DNA of 64,000 bases from NCBI RefSeq assembly GCF_900115245.1, contig NZ_FOVT01000015.1:62001-126000 (forward strand). Direction: 5' to 3'. This stretch comes from Mesorhizobium sp. NFR06. Its GTDB lineage: Bacteria; Pseudomonadota; Alphaproteobacteria; Rhizobiales; Rhizobiaceae. Under the pieces are notes generated by a model, which saw only the letters and a list, made by a program, of their open reading frames with translations, ran no database searches and had not been told where the DNA came from. Shown here piece after piece: positions 15,091 through 23,878 of this stretch; positions within the stretch are counted from its first letter, which is position 1; each line of letters begins with the position of its first letter. A program made the translations under genes and the position numbers.

Positions 15091-18054
15091 ATGAAAAAAG
15101 GCGATCACCTCTTCCTCGTCGACGGCTCCGGCTATATTTTCCGCGCCTATCACGCGCTGCCGCCGCTCAACCGCAAATCCGACGGCCTGCCGACCAGTGC
15201 GGTGCTCGGCTTCTGCAACATGGTGTGGAAGCTGATGCAGGACGCGCGTAACACCGATGTCGGCATTGTGCCGACGCATTTCGCCGTCATCTTCGACTAT
15301 TCCTCGAAAACCTTCCGCAGCGATCTCTACCCCGAATACAAGGCCAACCGCTCCGCGCCTCCGGAGGACCTCATCCCGCAATTCGGCCTGATCCGCCAGG
15401 CGACCGCGGCTTTCAATGTTCCCTGCATTGAGACGGAGGGTTTCGAAGCCGACGATATCATCGCAACCTACTGCAGATTGGCTTGCGAAGCCGGCGCCGA
15501 CACCACCATCATCTCTTCCGATAAAGACCTGATGCAGCTGGTCGGTCCGACCGTCGGCATGTACGACCCCATGAAGGACCGCCAGATCGGCATCCCCGAA
15601 GTCATCGAGAAATGGGGCGTGCCGCCGGAAAAGATGATCGACATGCAGGCGCTCACCGGCGACTCGGTCGACAATGTTCCGGGCGTACCCGGCATCGGTC
15701 CGAAGACCGCGGCCCAGCTTCTGGAGCAGTTCGGCGACCTCGATGGGCTGCTCGCGCGCGCCTCGGAGATCAAGCAGGACAAGCGCCGCGAGACCATCAT
15801 CGCCAACGCCGACAAGGCGCGTATCTCGCGCGAACTGGTGACCTTGAAGAACGACGTGCCGCTGAAAGACGGGCTGGACGACCTTGTCCTGCATGCCCCG
15901 GACGGGCCCAAGCTGATCGGCTTCCTCAAAACGATGGAGTTCACCACGCTGACCCGCCGCGTCGCCGAAGCGACCGGAACCGACATTGGCGACGTCCAGG
16001 CGACCGCCGTCACCATCGAGCGCGCCGATACCGCGCATGGCCCCGACGTCGGCGCCGGCGCGCCACCCGCGCCGAGAACGACTGCGACATTGAACGGCGC
16101 CCCAAAGCCGGCTGCGCCGGTCAGGGGCGAGGACGCGCCGCCGCAGGGCGACACCCCTTCCCTGCTCTCGGCGCTGCGGCTCGAGCAGGCGACGGCGCGC
16201 AAGATCGATCCCTCGGCCTATACCGCGATCCGCGATGCAGCGGCGCTCAAGACCTGGATCGCTGAGGCTCGCGAAGCCGGCATCCTTGCCTTCGACGCCG
16301 AGACCACCTCGTCCGATCCGATGCAGGCCGACCTGATCGGCCTGTCGATGGCGATCGCGCCGGGCCGCGCCGTCTATCTGCCGCTCGCCCACAAGAGCGG
16401 CAATGGCGACCTGCTTGGTGGCGGCGTGCTGGAACACCAGGTGCCCATCCGCGAGGTGCTGGCGCTGCTGAAGCCGCTGCTCGAGGACAGGTCGGTTCTG
16501 AAGATCGTCCAGGACATGAAATACGACAATGTCGTGATGAGCCGGCACGGCATCGAGATGGGCCCCTTCGACGACACGATGTTGATCTCTTACGTGCTCG
16601 ACGCCGGCACCTCCGGCGGCCACGACCTCGCCTCGCTGGCGGAGAAATGGCTCGGCCACGCGCCAGCATCGAAAAAGGAGCTTGCCGGCTCCGGAAAGAA
16701 CGCTCTCGGCTTCGACCAGGTCGATATCGAGCGGGCGACCGCCTATGCCGGCGAGCAGGCCGATCTGGCACTGCGGCTATGGCAGTTGCTGAAACCCAGG
16801 CTTGCCGCCAAGGGCCTGGTTTCCGTCTACGAACGGCTGGAGCGGCCGCTGGTGCCGGTGCTTGCGCGCATGGAGCAGCGCGGCATCTCCGTCGATCGCC
16901 AGATCCTGTCGAGGCTGTCGGGCGAACTGGCGCAGGGGGCGGCCCGCGTCGAGGAAGAGATTTACGGGATCGTCGGCGAGCGCATCAACATCGGCTCCCC
17001 AAAACAGCTCGGCGACATCCTGTTCGGCAAGATGGGCCTGCCCGGTGGTTCGAAGACCAGGACCGGGCAGTGGTCGACCTCGGCGCAACTGCTCGAGGAC
17101 CTTGCGGCGGAAGGCCATGAGCTGCCGCGCAAGATCGTCGACTGGCGCCAGCTCACCAAGCTGAAATCGACCTATACCGACGCGCTGCCCGGCTTCATCA
17201 ACCCTGGCACCAACCGCGTGCACACCTCCTACGCGCTGGCCGCGACGACGACCGGACGGCTGTCGTCCTCCGATCCCAACTTGCAGAACATCCCAGTGCG
17301 CACGGCCGAAGGCCGCAAGATCAGGACCGCCTTCATCGCCGAAAAGGGCCACAAGCTGGTCTCGGCCGACTACAGCCAGATCGAGCTGCGCGTGCTTGCC
17401 CATGTCGCCGAGATCCCGCAGCTCAAGCAGGCCTTCGCCGACGGCGCCGACATCCACGCCATCACCGCGTCGGAGATGTTCAACGTGCCGGTCGAAGGCA
17501 TGCCTTCGGAGGTGCGCCGGCGCGCCAAGGCGATCAATTTCGGCATCATCTACGGCATCTCGGCCTTCGGCCTCGCCAATCACCTGTCGATCCCGCGCGA
17601 CGAGGCGGGCGCCTATATCAAGCGCTATTTCGAGCGTTTTCCGGGCATTCGCGACTATATCGAGGAAACCAAGGCCTACGCGCGTGAGAACGGCTTCGTC
17701 GAGACGATCTTCGGCCGCCGCATCCACTATCCGGAGATAAGGTCGTCCAACCCGTCGGTCCGCGCCTTCAACGAGCGCGCCTCGATCAATGCCAGGCTGC
17801 AGGGCACCGCCGCCGACATCATCCGCCGCGCCATGGTGCATATGGAAGAGGCGCTGGACAAGGCAAAGCTGTCGGCCCGCATGCTGTTGCAGGTGCATGA
17901 CGAACTGATCTTCGAGACGGTTGAAGCCGAGGTCGAGGCGACGATCCCGGTCGTGCGCCGCGTGATGGAAAACGCGCCGATGCCGGCGGTCTCGATGTCG
18001 GTGCCGCTGCATGTCGACGCGCGGGCGGCGAACAACTGGGACGAGGCGCATTAG
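15091..18054 (+). CDS. polA: DNA polymerase I
   Basis: Replicative repair and Okazaki-fragment processing polymerase of 987 residues. The N-terminus is the 5' nuclease (LFLVDGSGYIFRAYHAL, ETEGFEADDIIATY, GVPGIGPKTAAQLL). The middle 3'-5' exonuclease keeps its DEDDy residues (LAFDAETTS, DNVVMSRHG with DDTML, YAGEQADLAL), so proofreading looks functional. The polymerase domain shows LSSSDPNLQNIPVRT, SADYSQIELRVLAHV, RRRAKAINFGIIYGIS and LQVHDELIFE. I prefer the ATG at 15091 (MKKGDHLFLVDGSG), which matches rhizobial homologues, to the one at 15049. An Ala/Pro-rich linker lies around residue 320. Confidence 0.96.
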   Translation: MKKGDHLFLVDGSGYIFRAYHALPPLNRKSDGLPTSAVLGFCNMVWKLMQDARNTDVGIVPTHFAVIFDYSSKTFRSDLYPEYKANRSAPPEDLIPQFGLIRQATAAFNVPCIETEGFEADDIIATYCRLACEAGADTTIISSDKDLMQLVGPTVGMYDPMKDRQIGIPEVIEKWGVPPEKMIDMQALTGDSVDNVPGVPGIGPKTAAQLLEQFGDLDGLLARASEIKQDKRRETIIANADKARISRELVTLKNDVPLKDGLDDLVLHAPDGPKLIGFLKTMEFTTLTRRVAEATGTDIGDVQATAVTIERADTAHGPDVGAGAPPAPRTTATLNGAPKPAAPVRGEDAPPQGDTPSLLSALRLEQATARKIDPSAYTAIRDAAALKTWIAEAREAGILAFDAETTSSDPMQADLIGLSMAIAPGRAVYLPLAHKSGNGDLLGGGVLEHQVPIREVLALLKPLLEDRSVLKIVQDMKYDNVVMSRHGIEMGPFDDTMLISYVLDAGTSGGHDLASLAEKWLGHAPASKKELAGSGKNALGFDQVDIERATAYAGEQADLALRLWQLLKPRLAAKGLVSVYERLERPLVPVLARMEQRGISVDRQILSRLSGELAQGAARVEEEIYGIVGERINIGSPKQLGDILFGKMGLPGGSKTRTGQWSTSAQLLEDLAAEGHELPRKIVDWRQLTKLKSTYTDALPGFINPGTNRVHTSYALAATTTGRLSSSDPNLQNIPVRTAEGRKIRTAFIAEKGHKLVSADYSQIELRVLAHVAEIPQLKQAFADGADIHAITASEMFNVPVEGMPSEVRRRAKAINFGIIYGISAFGLANHLSIPRDEAGAYIKRYFERFPGIRDYIEETKAYARENGFVETIFGRRIHYPEIRSSNPSVRAFNERASINARLQGTAADIIRRAMVHMEEALDKAKLSARMLLQVHDELIFETVEAEVEATIPVVRRVMENAPMPAVSMSVPLHVDARAANNWDEAH

Positions 18055-18066
18055 CGCCTCACCTCG

Positions 18067-18126
18067 TTCGTCATGCTAGGGTCTTCGCGACGGAGCTTCG
18101 CTCCTGCTTCGCCCTAGTATGACGAA
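18067..18126. repeat. Dispersed palindrome, family B; possible bidirectional terminator
   Basis: Arms TTCGTCATGCTAGGG (18067) and CCCTAGTATGACGAA (18112) pair over 15 bp with one G:T; a small GGAGC-TTC-GCTCC hairpin sits inside. A GAAGATTTTT follows on the plus strand. It lies between the convergent polA and zur-like genes. Confidence 0.65.
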
Positions 18127-18135
18127 GGAAGATTT

Positions 18136-18540
18136 TTACGCAGCCTCGGCCCGGCACTTGGCGCATACACCCCGAAACTCGATCACCGCCTTCTTTGCGG
18201 CGAATCCCGTCGAGCGCACCCAGGCGTCCAGCCGATGGTCGACATCGTGGTCGGACATCTCGGTCACCTGGCCGCAGTTGTCGCAAATGGCGAAGGCCGT
18301 CATGGAATGGCTGTGGTCGTGCGGCTCGGCGCAGGCGACAAAGGAGTTGAGGCTTTCGAGCCGATGCACGAAGCCGGACTTCACCAGCGTGTCGAGGGCG
18401 CGATAGACTTGCAACGGCGCGCGGAAGCCACGCTCGCGCAACTGGTCGAGCAGCGTATAGGCGCTGAGCGGCCCGCTGGACGCCTCGAGCTTCTCGAGCA
18501 CGCAGAGCTGGTTCTTAGTCAGCGCATCCCTTGCCGTCAT
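18136..18540 (-). CDS. zur: Fur-family regulator, Zur-like
   Basis: A 134-residue metalloregulator. The winged helix occupies the first ~65 residues (LSAYTLLDQLRERGFRAPLQVYRALDTLVKSGFVHRL). The sensory half has two CxxC pairs, C86/C89 and C126/C129, which hold the structural zinc, and the His-rich CAEPHDHSHSM typical of the Zur rather than the Fur or Irr branch. It should repress zinc uptake genes in zinc-replete cells. No znu transporter is in the window, so the targets are elsewhere. The symbol rests on family resemblance. Confidence 0.8.
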   Translation of the reverse strand: MTARDALTKNQLCVLEKLEASSGPLSAYTLLDQLRERGFRAPLQVYRALDTLVKSGFVHRLESLNSFVACAEPHDHSHSMTAFAICDNCGQVTEMSDHDVDHRLDAWVRSTGFAAKKAVIEFRGVCAKCRAEAA

Positions 18541-18687
18541 CGATCCCGTTCCGGTGTGGCGCCGTTCGCGTCGCGATTGTTGACGCGAACGATATCTATC
18601 GCATGAGATAGCGACGAACGGAGGTTTTTGCCACTGTTTCCACAGCGATCGCCCCTCGGCGATACGCGGCAGGCCACAGATCGTTGG

Positions 18688-19734
18688 CTACTTGCGCGGC
18701 GGTCCCTTGCGCTCGGCGGAGGCGGCCCACAGGTTGATGTCGGACTCGCGCGCGTAGCTGTCGATCTCGGCAAGCTCGGCATCGCTGAAATCGAGCGCCT
18801 TGAGCGCACCGACGCAATCCTCGATCTGTTCCGGCCGGCTGGCGCCGATCAGCGCCGTCGTCACCCGGCCCTTGCGCAGCACCCAGGCCAGCGCCATCTG
18901 CGCCAGCGTCTGACCGCGGCGGCCGGCAATGGCGTTGAGCGCCTTGATGTTGGCGATCGACTTGTCGTTGATGAAGGCCGGCCTCAGCGACTTGCCCTGG
19001 CTGGCTCGGCTGCCTTCGGGGATGCCGCCGAGATATTTGTCGGTCAGCATGCCTTGTGCCAGCGGCGAGAACACGATCGAGCCAATGCCCAGCCCCTCCA
19101 GCGTGTCGAGCAGCCCGTCCTCCTCGACCCAGCGGTTGAGCATCGAATAGCTCGGCTGGTGGATAAGGCAGGGTGTGCCGAGGCGCTTAAGGATGTCGGC
19201 CGCCTCGCGCGTGCGCTGCGAATTGTAGGACGAGATGCCGGCATAGAGCGCCTTGCCGGAGCGCACGGCGTGGTCGAGCGCGCCCATCGTCTCTTCCAGC
19301 GGCGTCTCGGGATCGAAGCGATGCGAATAGAAGATGTCGACATAGTCGAGACCCATCCGCTTCAAGCTCTGGTCGAGGCTGGCCAGCACATATTTGCGGC
19401 TGCCCCATTCGCCGTAAGGGCCGGCCCACATCTCGTAGCCGGCCTTGGTCGAGATGATCAGCTCGTCCCGATAGGCGGCGAAATCGGTGCGCAGGATCTC
19501 GCCGAAGGCGGTTTCGGCCGAGCCGGGCGGCGGGCCGTAATTGTTGGCGAGATCGAAATGGGTGATGCCGAGGTCGAAGGCCTTGCGCACGATCGCCTGC
19601 TTGGTCCTGTGCGGCGTGTCGTTGCCGAAATTGTGCCACAGCCCAAGCGAGATCGCCGGCAGCTTCAGGCCGGACCGCCCGCAGCGGTTATAGATCATCT
19701 TCTCGTAGCGGTTCTCGGCGGCGACATAGGGCAT
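18688..19734 (-). CDS. Aldo/keto reductase (L-glyceraldehyde 3-phosphate reductase-like)
   Basis: A 348-residue NADPH-dependent aldo/keto reductase of the YghZ/MgrA group. Its start carries SGLKLPAISLGLWHNFG; catalytic Asp and Tyr lie in FDLANNYGPPPGSAE, the Lys in ISTKAGYEMW and the His in FYSHRFD, with C-terminal ALIGASRPEQI as cofactor motif. I use the ATG at 19734, since the frame upstream runs into the next gene out of phase. It is the last gene of the sugar importer operon but sits 170 bases after the Gfo/Idh gene, behind a palindrome and a hairpin, so expression may be partly separate. Confidence 0.87.
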   Translation of the reverse strand: MPYVAAENRYEKMIYNRCGRSGLKLPAISLGLWHNFGNDTPHRTKQAIVRKAFDLGITHFDLANNYGPPPGSAETAFGEILRTDFAAYRDELIISTKAGYEMWAGPYGEWGSRKYVLASLDQSLKRMGLDYVDIFYSHRFDPETPLEETMGALDHAVRSGKALYAGISSYNSQRTREAADILKRLGTPCLIHQPSYSMLNRWVEEDGLLDTLEGLGIGSIVFSPLAQGMLTDKYLGGIPEGSRASQGKSLRPAFINDKSIANIKALNAIAGRRGQTLAQMALAWVLRKGRVTTALIGASRPEQIEDCVGALKALDFSDAELAEIDSYARESDINLWAASAERKGPPRK

Positions 19735-19774
19735 GGGAAATCCTTGGGACCGGAGCGGCGCGGCCATTGCCGCT

Positions 19775-19825
19775 AGAGCATGATGCCGAAAAGTGTGGAG
19801 CGGTTTTCGGTCGACATCATGCTCT
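19775..19825. repeat. Dispersed palindrome, family A
   Basis: AGAGCATGATG and CATCATGCTCT perfect ends enclose CCGAAAAGTG and GCGGTTTTCGG. Confidence 0.7.
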
Positions 19826-19867
19826 GCTCTCGTGTGAAATTGAATCGATGCTTGCCCCTCATCCTTA

Positions 19868-19895
19868 CCCTCTCCCCGCCGAAACGGGGAGAGGG
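19868..19895. repeat. Hairpin after the Gfo/Idh gene (family C-like)
   Basis: CCCTCTCCCCG and CGGGGAGAGGG form a perfect 11-bp stem with a six-base loop, ten bases past the stop of the Gfo/Idh gene. It has no U-run, so it is more likely a repeat or mRNA 3'-stabiliser than a terminator. Confidence 0.55.
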
Positions 19896-19904
19896 GGTTG
19901 CCAC

Positions 19905-21047
19905 CTAGTTTTTCTTGGCCAGCAGCGCCTTGGCGTCCTTGACGCCGAGCGCGGCCGGCCGCTCGCAGGTCGTCTGCATGGCGACATATTTGCCGCTTTC
20001 GCCGGAGCGCAGGATGCCGGTCATGACGTCGACCGCATGCAACGCCAGTTCCATCGAGCAGCGATGCGGTCGCCCTTCGGCGATGGCGATCGCCATGTCG
20101 GCAAGCCCGGCTGTACGGTAGTTCGCCATCATCCCCTGGCCATGCATCTCGTTCGGCACGCCGAAGGGATGGTTCCATTTCGGCAGCTTCTTCACTGGTT
20201 TGGCGCTGTCGGTGAAGCGTACCTCGCCGCCGAAGAAATTCGGATCCGGCACGAAGACGGTGCCCAATTCGCCGTAGAGTTCCATCGGCGCGTGGCCATG
20301 GCTCCAGACGTCCCAACTCGTGTTGAGCGTGATCACCGCGCCGTTGGCGAATTCCAGCAACGCATGGATGGTGGTTGGCGTGTTGACCGGTATTTTTTCG
20401 CCCGCGCGCGGTTTGGACGAGATCGTCCGCTCCTTGGCCGGCATCGTTGCGAACGCAGCCACCCGGCTGACCGGACCGATCAGCTGGATCAGGTTGGTGA
20501 CGTAGTAAGGCCCGATGTCGAGCACCGGACCGGCGCCCGGCTGGAAGAAGAAATCGGGATTGGGATGCCAGTGCTCCATGCCGTGGCCCATCACATGGCA
20601 AGTGCCGCTGGTGATCTTGCCGAGCTTGCCGCTGTCGATCAGATCGCGCACCAGCTGGTGCGCCCCGCCGAGGAAGGTGTCCGGCGCCGAGCCGATGCGC
20701 AGCCCTTTCTTCTCGGCCCGCTTCTTCAGGTCGAGCCCTTCCTCGATCGACAGCACGAACGGCTTTTCCGAATAGACATGCTTGCCCGCCTCGAGCACCG
20801 CCTTCGAGACTTCATAGTGCACCGCCGGAACCGTGAGATTGACGACGATATCGATCTCGTCGTCCTTGAGCAGCTCCTCGACCGTCTCGGCGCGGAGTTT
20901 GAACTCCTTTGCCCGTGCTTTCGCGGCATCGATGTTGATGTCCGCGCAGGCGCGCATCTTGATGCCCCGAAACAGCGGCGCCAACGAGAAATATGCCTTC
21001 GAGATGTTGCCGCAGCCGATGACGCCGACGCCAAGCTTGTTTGCCAT
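19905..21047 (-). CDS. Gfo/Idh/MocA-family oxidoreductase
   Basis: NAD(P)-dependent sugar or sugar-derivative dehydrogenase, 380 residues. The Rossmann half has VGVIGCGNISKAYF and VVNLTVPAVHYEVSKAVLEAGKHVYSEKP, with the EKP catalytic lysine. The C-terminal half has the substrate motif PVLDIGPYYVTNLIQLIG. A ribosome site AGGAG precedes the ATG. The stop of the upstream isomerase is only a few bases away, so the pair is translationally close. Family members oxidise cyclic polyols and glycosides, often at C3; the substrate here is unknown. Confidence 0.88.
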   Translation of the reverse strand: MANKLGVGVIGCGNISKAYFSLAPLFRGIKMRACADINIDAAKARAKEFKLRAETVEELLKDDEIDIVVNLTVPAVHYEVSKAVLEAGKHVYSEKPFVLSIEEGLDLKKRAEKKGLRIGSAPDTFLGGAHQLVRDLIDSGKLGKITSGTCHVMGHGMEHWHPNPDFFFQPGAGPVLDIGPYYVTNLIQLIGPVSRVAAFATMPAKERTISSKPRAGEKIPVNTPTTIHALLEFANGAVITLNTSWDVWSHGHAPMELYGELGTVFVPDPNFFGGEVRFTDSAKPVKKLPKWNHPFGVPNEMHGQGMMANYRTAGLADMAIAIAEGRPHRCSMELALHAVDVMTGILRSGESGKYVAMQTTCERPAALGVKDAKALLAKKN

Positions 21048-21053
21048 TTTCTA

Positions 21054-21806
21054 TTACTCCTGCCAGCTCTTGGCCGCCGCGATCGAGCGTCGGGCGTAGC
21101 GCTCGATGTCGTTGGGGTTGTCCTGCTCCATGATGAAATACTGCGCCGCGCTCTTGGCGCGCAAAGTCTTGAACAGACCCACCCAGTCGATCGTGCCGTG
21201 GCCGACATCGGACCAGCCGTCCTCATCCAGCCCCTCGCCCGGCTTCGCCATGTCCTTGACGTGGACGGCGCTGATGCGCTTGCCGTGCTTTTCGATCCAG
21301 GGCAACGGATCGGCACCGCCGCGCACCACCCAGGCGACGTCCATTTCCCAGCCGATATCAGGTGCGGCAGTCAGGATGTGGTCCTGCGGCAGCGAGCCGT
21401 CGGCAAGCGCCTTGAATTCGAAGTCATGGTTATGCCAGGCAAAGCCATAGCCGGCCTTCCCCGCGGTCTCGCCGACCTTGGCCAGGCGCTCGCCAAAGCC
21501 GCGCCAGCCGGCGGCGTTGGACGGCCGCGCTTCCGCGACAAGATAAGGGCAGATCAAGAGCTTGATGCCGAGCGCGTCGGCGATTTTGCGCACGCCATCG
21601 AAATCGTTTTCAAGCGCATCGATCGAGAAATGCCCGGTCGGCATGGCAAGCCCGTTCTTGTCGAGCTCGGCGCGGAACGCTTTCGGGTCGTCATAGACGC
21701 CGCCAAAGCCTTCGACCTGGGTGTAGCCGAGTTCGCCGAGCATTTTCACCACGCCGTCCCATGGCTGGAAATTGCGGGCGCTGTAGAGTTGGAATGACCA
21801 GTTCAT
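21054..21806 (-). CDS. TIM-barrel sugar phosphate isomerase/epimerase
   Basis: A 250-residue xylose-isomerase-like barrel of the AP endonuclease 2 superfamily. Visible metal-site segments are WHNHDFEF, IGWEMDVAWVVRGG, VHVKDMAK and a terminal FIMEQDNP. It is shorter than the 280-350 residue isomerases further right. It follows the transporter ATPase by 30 bases and precedes the Gfo/Idh gene, an arrangement that suggests the two enzymes process the imported sugar in sequence. The reaction cannot be assigned from sequence. Confidence 0.84.
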   Translation of the reverse strand: MNWSFQLYSARNFQPWDGVVKMLGELGYTQVEGFGGVYDDPKAFRAELDKNGLAMPTGHFSIDALENDFDGVRKIADALGIKLLICPYLVAEARPSNAAGWRGFGERLAKVGETAGKAGYGFAWHNHDFEFKALADGSLPQDHILTAAPDIGWEMDVAWVVRGGADPLPWIEKHGKRISAVHVKDMAKPGEGLDEDGWSDVGHGTIDWVGLFKTLRAKSAAQYFIMEQDNPNDIERYARRSIAAAKSWQE

Positions 21807-21836
21807 CTGTCCTGTCCGTTCGGTTGGTCCTGGGAG

Positions 21837-22943
21837 TTAAAGGCGGTTTCCGGTTTGATCATCGAACAGCGAGGCGCGCGCCGGATCCAAGCCGATACGA
21901 ATCGCATCGCCGTTGCGCAGCGTCTTGTCCGCTTCGACGCGGAAGGAGAGGATCTGGCCGCCGAGCTTCGTCCACACCAGCGTGTCGGAACCCATCGGAT
22001 CGACGATCTCGACCGTCGACTCAGCGGTGAAGGGCATGGAACTGGCGGCTTCGCCGAAAGCGATGTGCTCGGGCCTGATGCCGAACACGCAGGGCTTGGC
22101 TGTATGCCCGTTGTCGCCTTCGAACTGATAGCGGCCAAGCGGCACCGACACACCGTCGGCCTTGAACATGGGAGCATCGCCCGCTTCCAACTGCCCCTTG
22201 AGGAAATTCATTGCCGGCGAGCCGAGGAAGCCGGCGACGAAGCGGTTGACGGGGCGGTTGTAGATCGTCTGCGGCGCATCGAGCTGCTGGATCACGCCGC
22301 CCTTCATCACCGCGATGCGATCGGCCAGCGTCATCGCCTCGATCTGGTCGTGGGTGACGTAGATCATCGTGTTCTGCAGCTTGCGGTGCAGCAGCTTGAT
22401 CTCGACGCGCAGCTCCGCTCGCAGCTTGGCGTCGAGGTTGGAAAGCGGCTCGTCGAACAGGAAGACGTCGACGTCGCGCACCAGCGCGCGTCCGATCGCC
22501 ACGCGCTGGCGCTGACCGCCGGACAGCGCCGACGGCTTCCTCTGCAACAGAGGCTCGATCTGCAGGATCTCGGCCGCGCGCGCGATGCGTTTGGCGATCT
22601 CGCCTTTGGGCAGGCCGGCGACGCGCAGGCCGAAGGAAAGGTTCCTCTCCACCGTCATCTGCGGATAGAGCGCATAGGACTGGAACACCATGCCGATGCC
22701 GCGATCCTTCGGCTCTTCCCAGGTGACGTTCTTGCCCTTGATGAAGATGCGGCCCTCCGAAATGTCGAGCAGGCCGGCGATGCAATTCAGCAAGGTCGAC
22801 TTGCCGCAGCCGGATGGTCCGAGCAGGACAATGAACTCGCCTTCGGCGACGTCGAGATTGAGCGTCTGCAACACCGAGACGGCGCCGAAATTCAGCGACA
22901 GATCCTGGATTGAAACGCTGGGATTGGCGATTTCAGCTGCCAT
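21837..22943 (-). CDS. Sugar ABC transporter ATPase (UgpC/MalK type)
   Basis: A 368-residue importer ATPase. Walker A is GPSGCGKST, the Q-loop lies in MVFQSYALYP, the signature is LSGGQRQRVAIGRAL, Walker B is VFLFDEPLSNLDA, and the switch His is in YVTHDQIEAM. The C-terminal ~130 residues are the TOBE/OB regulatory domain (FGIRPEHIAFGE). I set the start at 22943 because AAAGGA lies six bases upstream; an ATG two codons earlier overlaps the permease stop. It powers the two permeases encoded just upstream. Confidence 0.9.
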   Translation of the reverse strand: MAAEIANPSVSIQDLSLNFGAVSVLQTLNLDVAEGEFIVLLGPSGCGKSTLLNCIAGLLDISEGRIFIKGKNVTWEEPKDRGIGMVFQSYALYPQMTVERNLSFGLRVAGLPKGEIAKRIARAAEILQIEPLLQRKPSALSGGQRQRVAIGRALVRDVDVFLFDEPLSNLDAKLRAELRVEIKLLHRKLQNTMIYVTHDQIEAMTLADRIAVMKGGVIQQLDAPQTIYNRPVNRFVAGFLGSPAMNFLKGQLEAGDAPMFKADGVSVPLGRYQFEGDNGHTAKPCVFGIRPEHIAFGEAASSMPFTAESTVEIVDPMGSDTLVWTKLGGQILSFRVEADKTLRNGDAIRIGLDPARASLFDDQTGNRL

Positions 22944-22945
22944 CG

Positions 22946-23878
22946 TCATCCTTTCACCGCGCCGGCGGCGATGCCGCGCACGAAGAGCTTGCCGGAAATG
23001 AAGTAGACGATGAGCGGAACGAGGCCGGTGAGAATGGTTGCAGCCATGTTGACGTTGTATTCCTTCACGCCCTGGACGGAGTTGACGATGTTGTTGAGCT
23101 GCACCGTCATCGGATAGGTGTCGGGGCGCGTGTAGACGACGCCGAACAGGAAATCGTTCCAGATGCCGGTCACCTGCAGGATGATGGCGACGACGAAGAT
23201 CGGCAGCGACATCGGCAGCATGATGCGCAGATAGATGCCCCAGAAGCCGGCGCCGTCGACGCGCGCGGCGCGGAACAGCTCCTCCGGCATCGAGGTGAAA
23301 TAATTGCGGAAGAGCAGCGTCAGGATCGGCATGCCGAAGATCGAGTGAACGATCACCAGTCCCGTCAGCGTGCCGTAGATGCCGATTTCGCGCAGGATGA
23401 TGACGATCGGATAGATCATCACCTGATAAGGGATGAAGGCGCCGACAATCAGTATGATGAAGAAGCTGTCGGCGCCCTTGAAGCGCCAGTTGGCCAGGGC
23501 ATAGCCGTTCACCGAGGCGATGGCGATCGACAGGATCACCGACGGCACGGTGATGCGCACCGAATTCCAGAAGCCGCGCGAGAGCCCGTCGCAATTGAGC
23601 CCGGTGCAAGCGGTCGCCCAGGCTTTCACCCACGGCTCGAAAGTTATCTCCATCGGCGGCGAGAAGATGTTGCCGAGGCGGATTTCCGGCATGCCCTTCA
23701 ACGACGTGACGATCATCACGTAGAGCGGCAACAGATAATACAGCGCCACCACGACAAGCGTGCCGTAGAGAAAGATGTTGCGGCGCGACAGCACATGCCG
23801 CGGCTTCGGGCCGCTCGGGCCGGCTCCGTCGCGCCGCAGCGCTTCCGGGCTGGTGGACAGGGAGGCGATGTCAACCAC
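22946..23878 (-). CDS. Sugar ABC transporter permease (MalG type)
   Basis: Inner-membrane permease of 310 residues, six predicted spans, with the EAA loop MPEELFRAARVDGAGFWGIYLRIMLPMSLP that contacts the ATPase. An N-terminal cytoplasmic tail of about 35 residues precedes the first span. The start is a GTG at 23878, eight bases inside the upstream permease gene, so the two are translationally coupled. Confidence 0.9.
   Translation of the reverse strand: MVDIASLSTSPEALRRDGAGPSGPKPRHVLSRRNIFLYGTLVVVALYYLLPLYVMIVTSLKGMPEIRLGNIFSPPMEITFEPWVKAWATACTGLNCDGLSRGFWNSVRITVPSVILSIAIASVNGYALANWRFKGADSFFIILIVGAFIPYQVMIYPIVIILREIGIYGTLTGLVIVHSIFGMPILTLLFRNYFTSMPEELFRAARVDGAGFWGIYLRIMLPMSLPIFVVAIILQVTGIWNDFLFGVVYTRPDTYPMTVQLNNIVNSVQGVKEYNVNMAATILTGLVPLIVYFISGKLFVRGIAAGAVKG

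Noticed and set aside
15013..16659. 548-residue minus-strand frame inside polA
   Set aside because: polA is complete on the plus strand; the frame shows no family motif.
19767..21797. 676-residue open frame opposite the Gfo/Idh and isomerase genes
   Set aside because: Crosses two real genes, a palindrome and a hairpin; composition typical of a GC-rich shadow frame.
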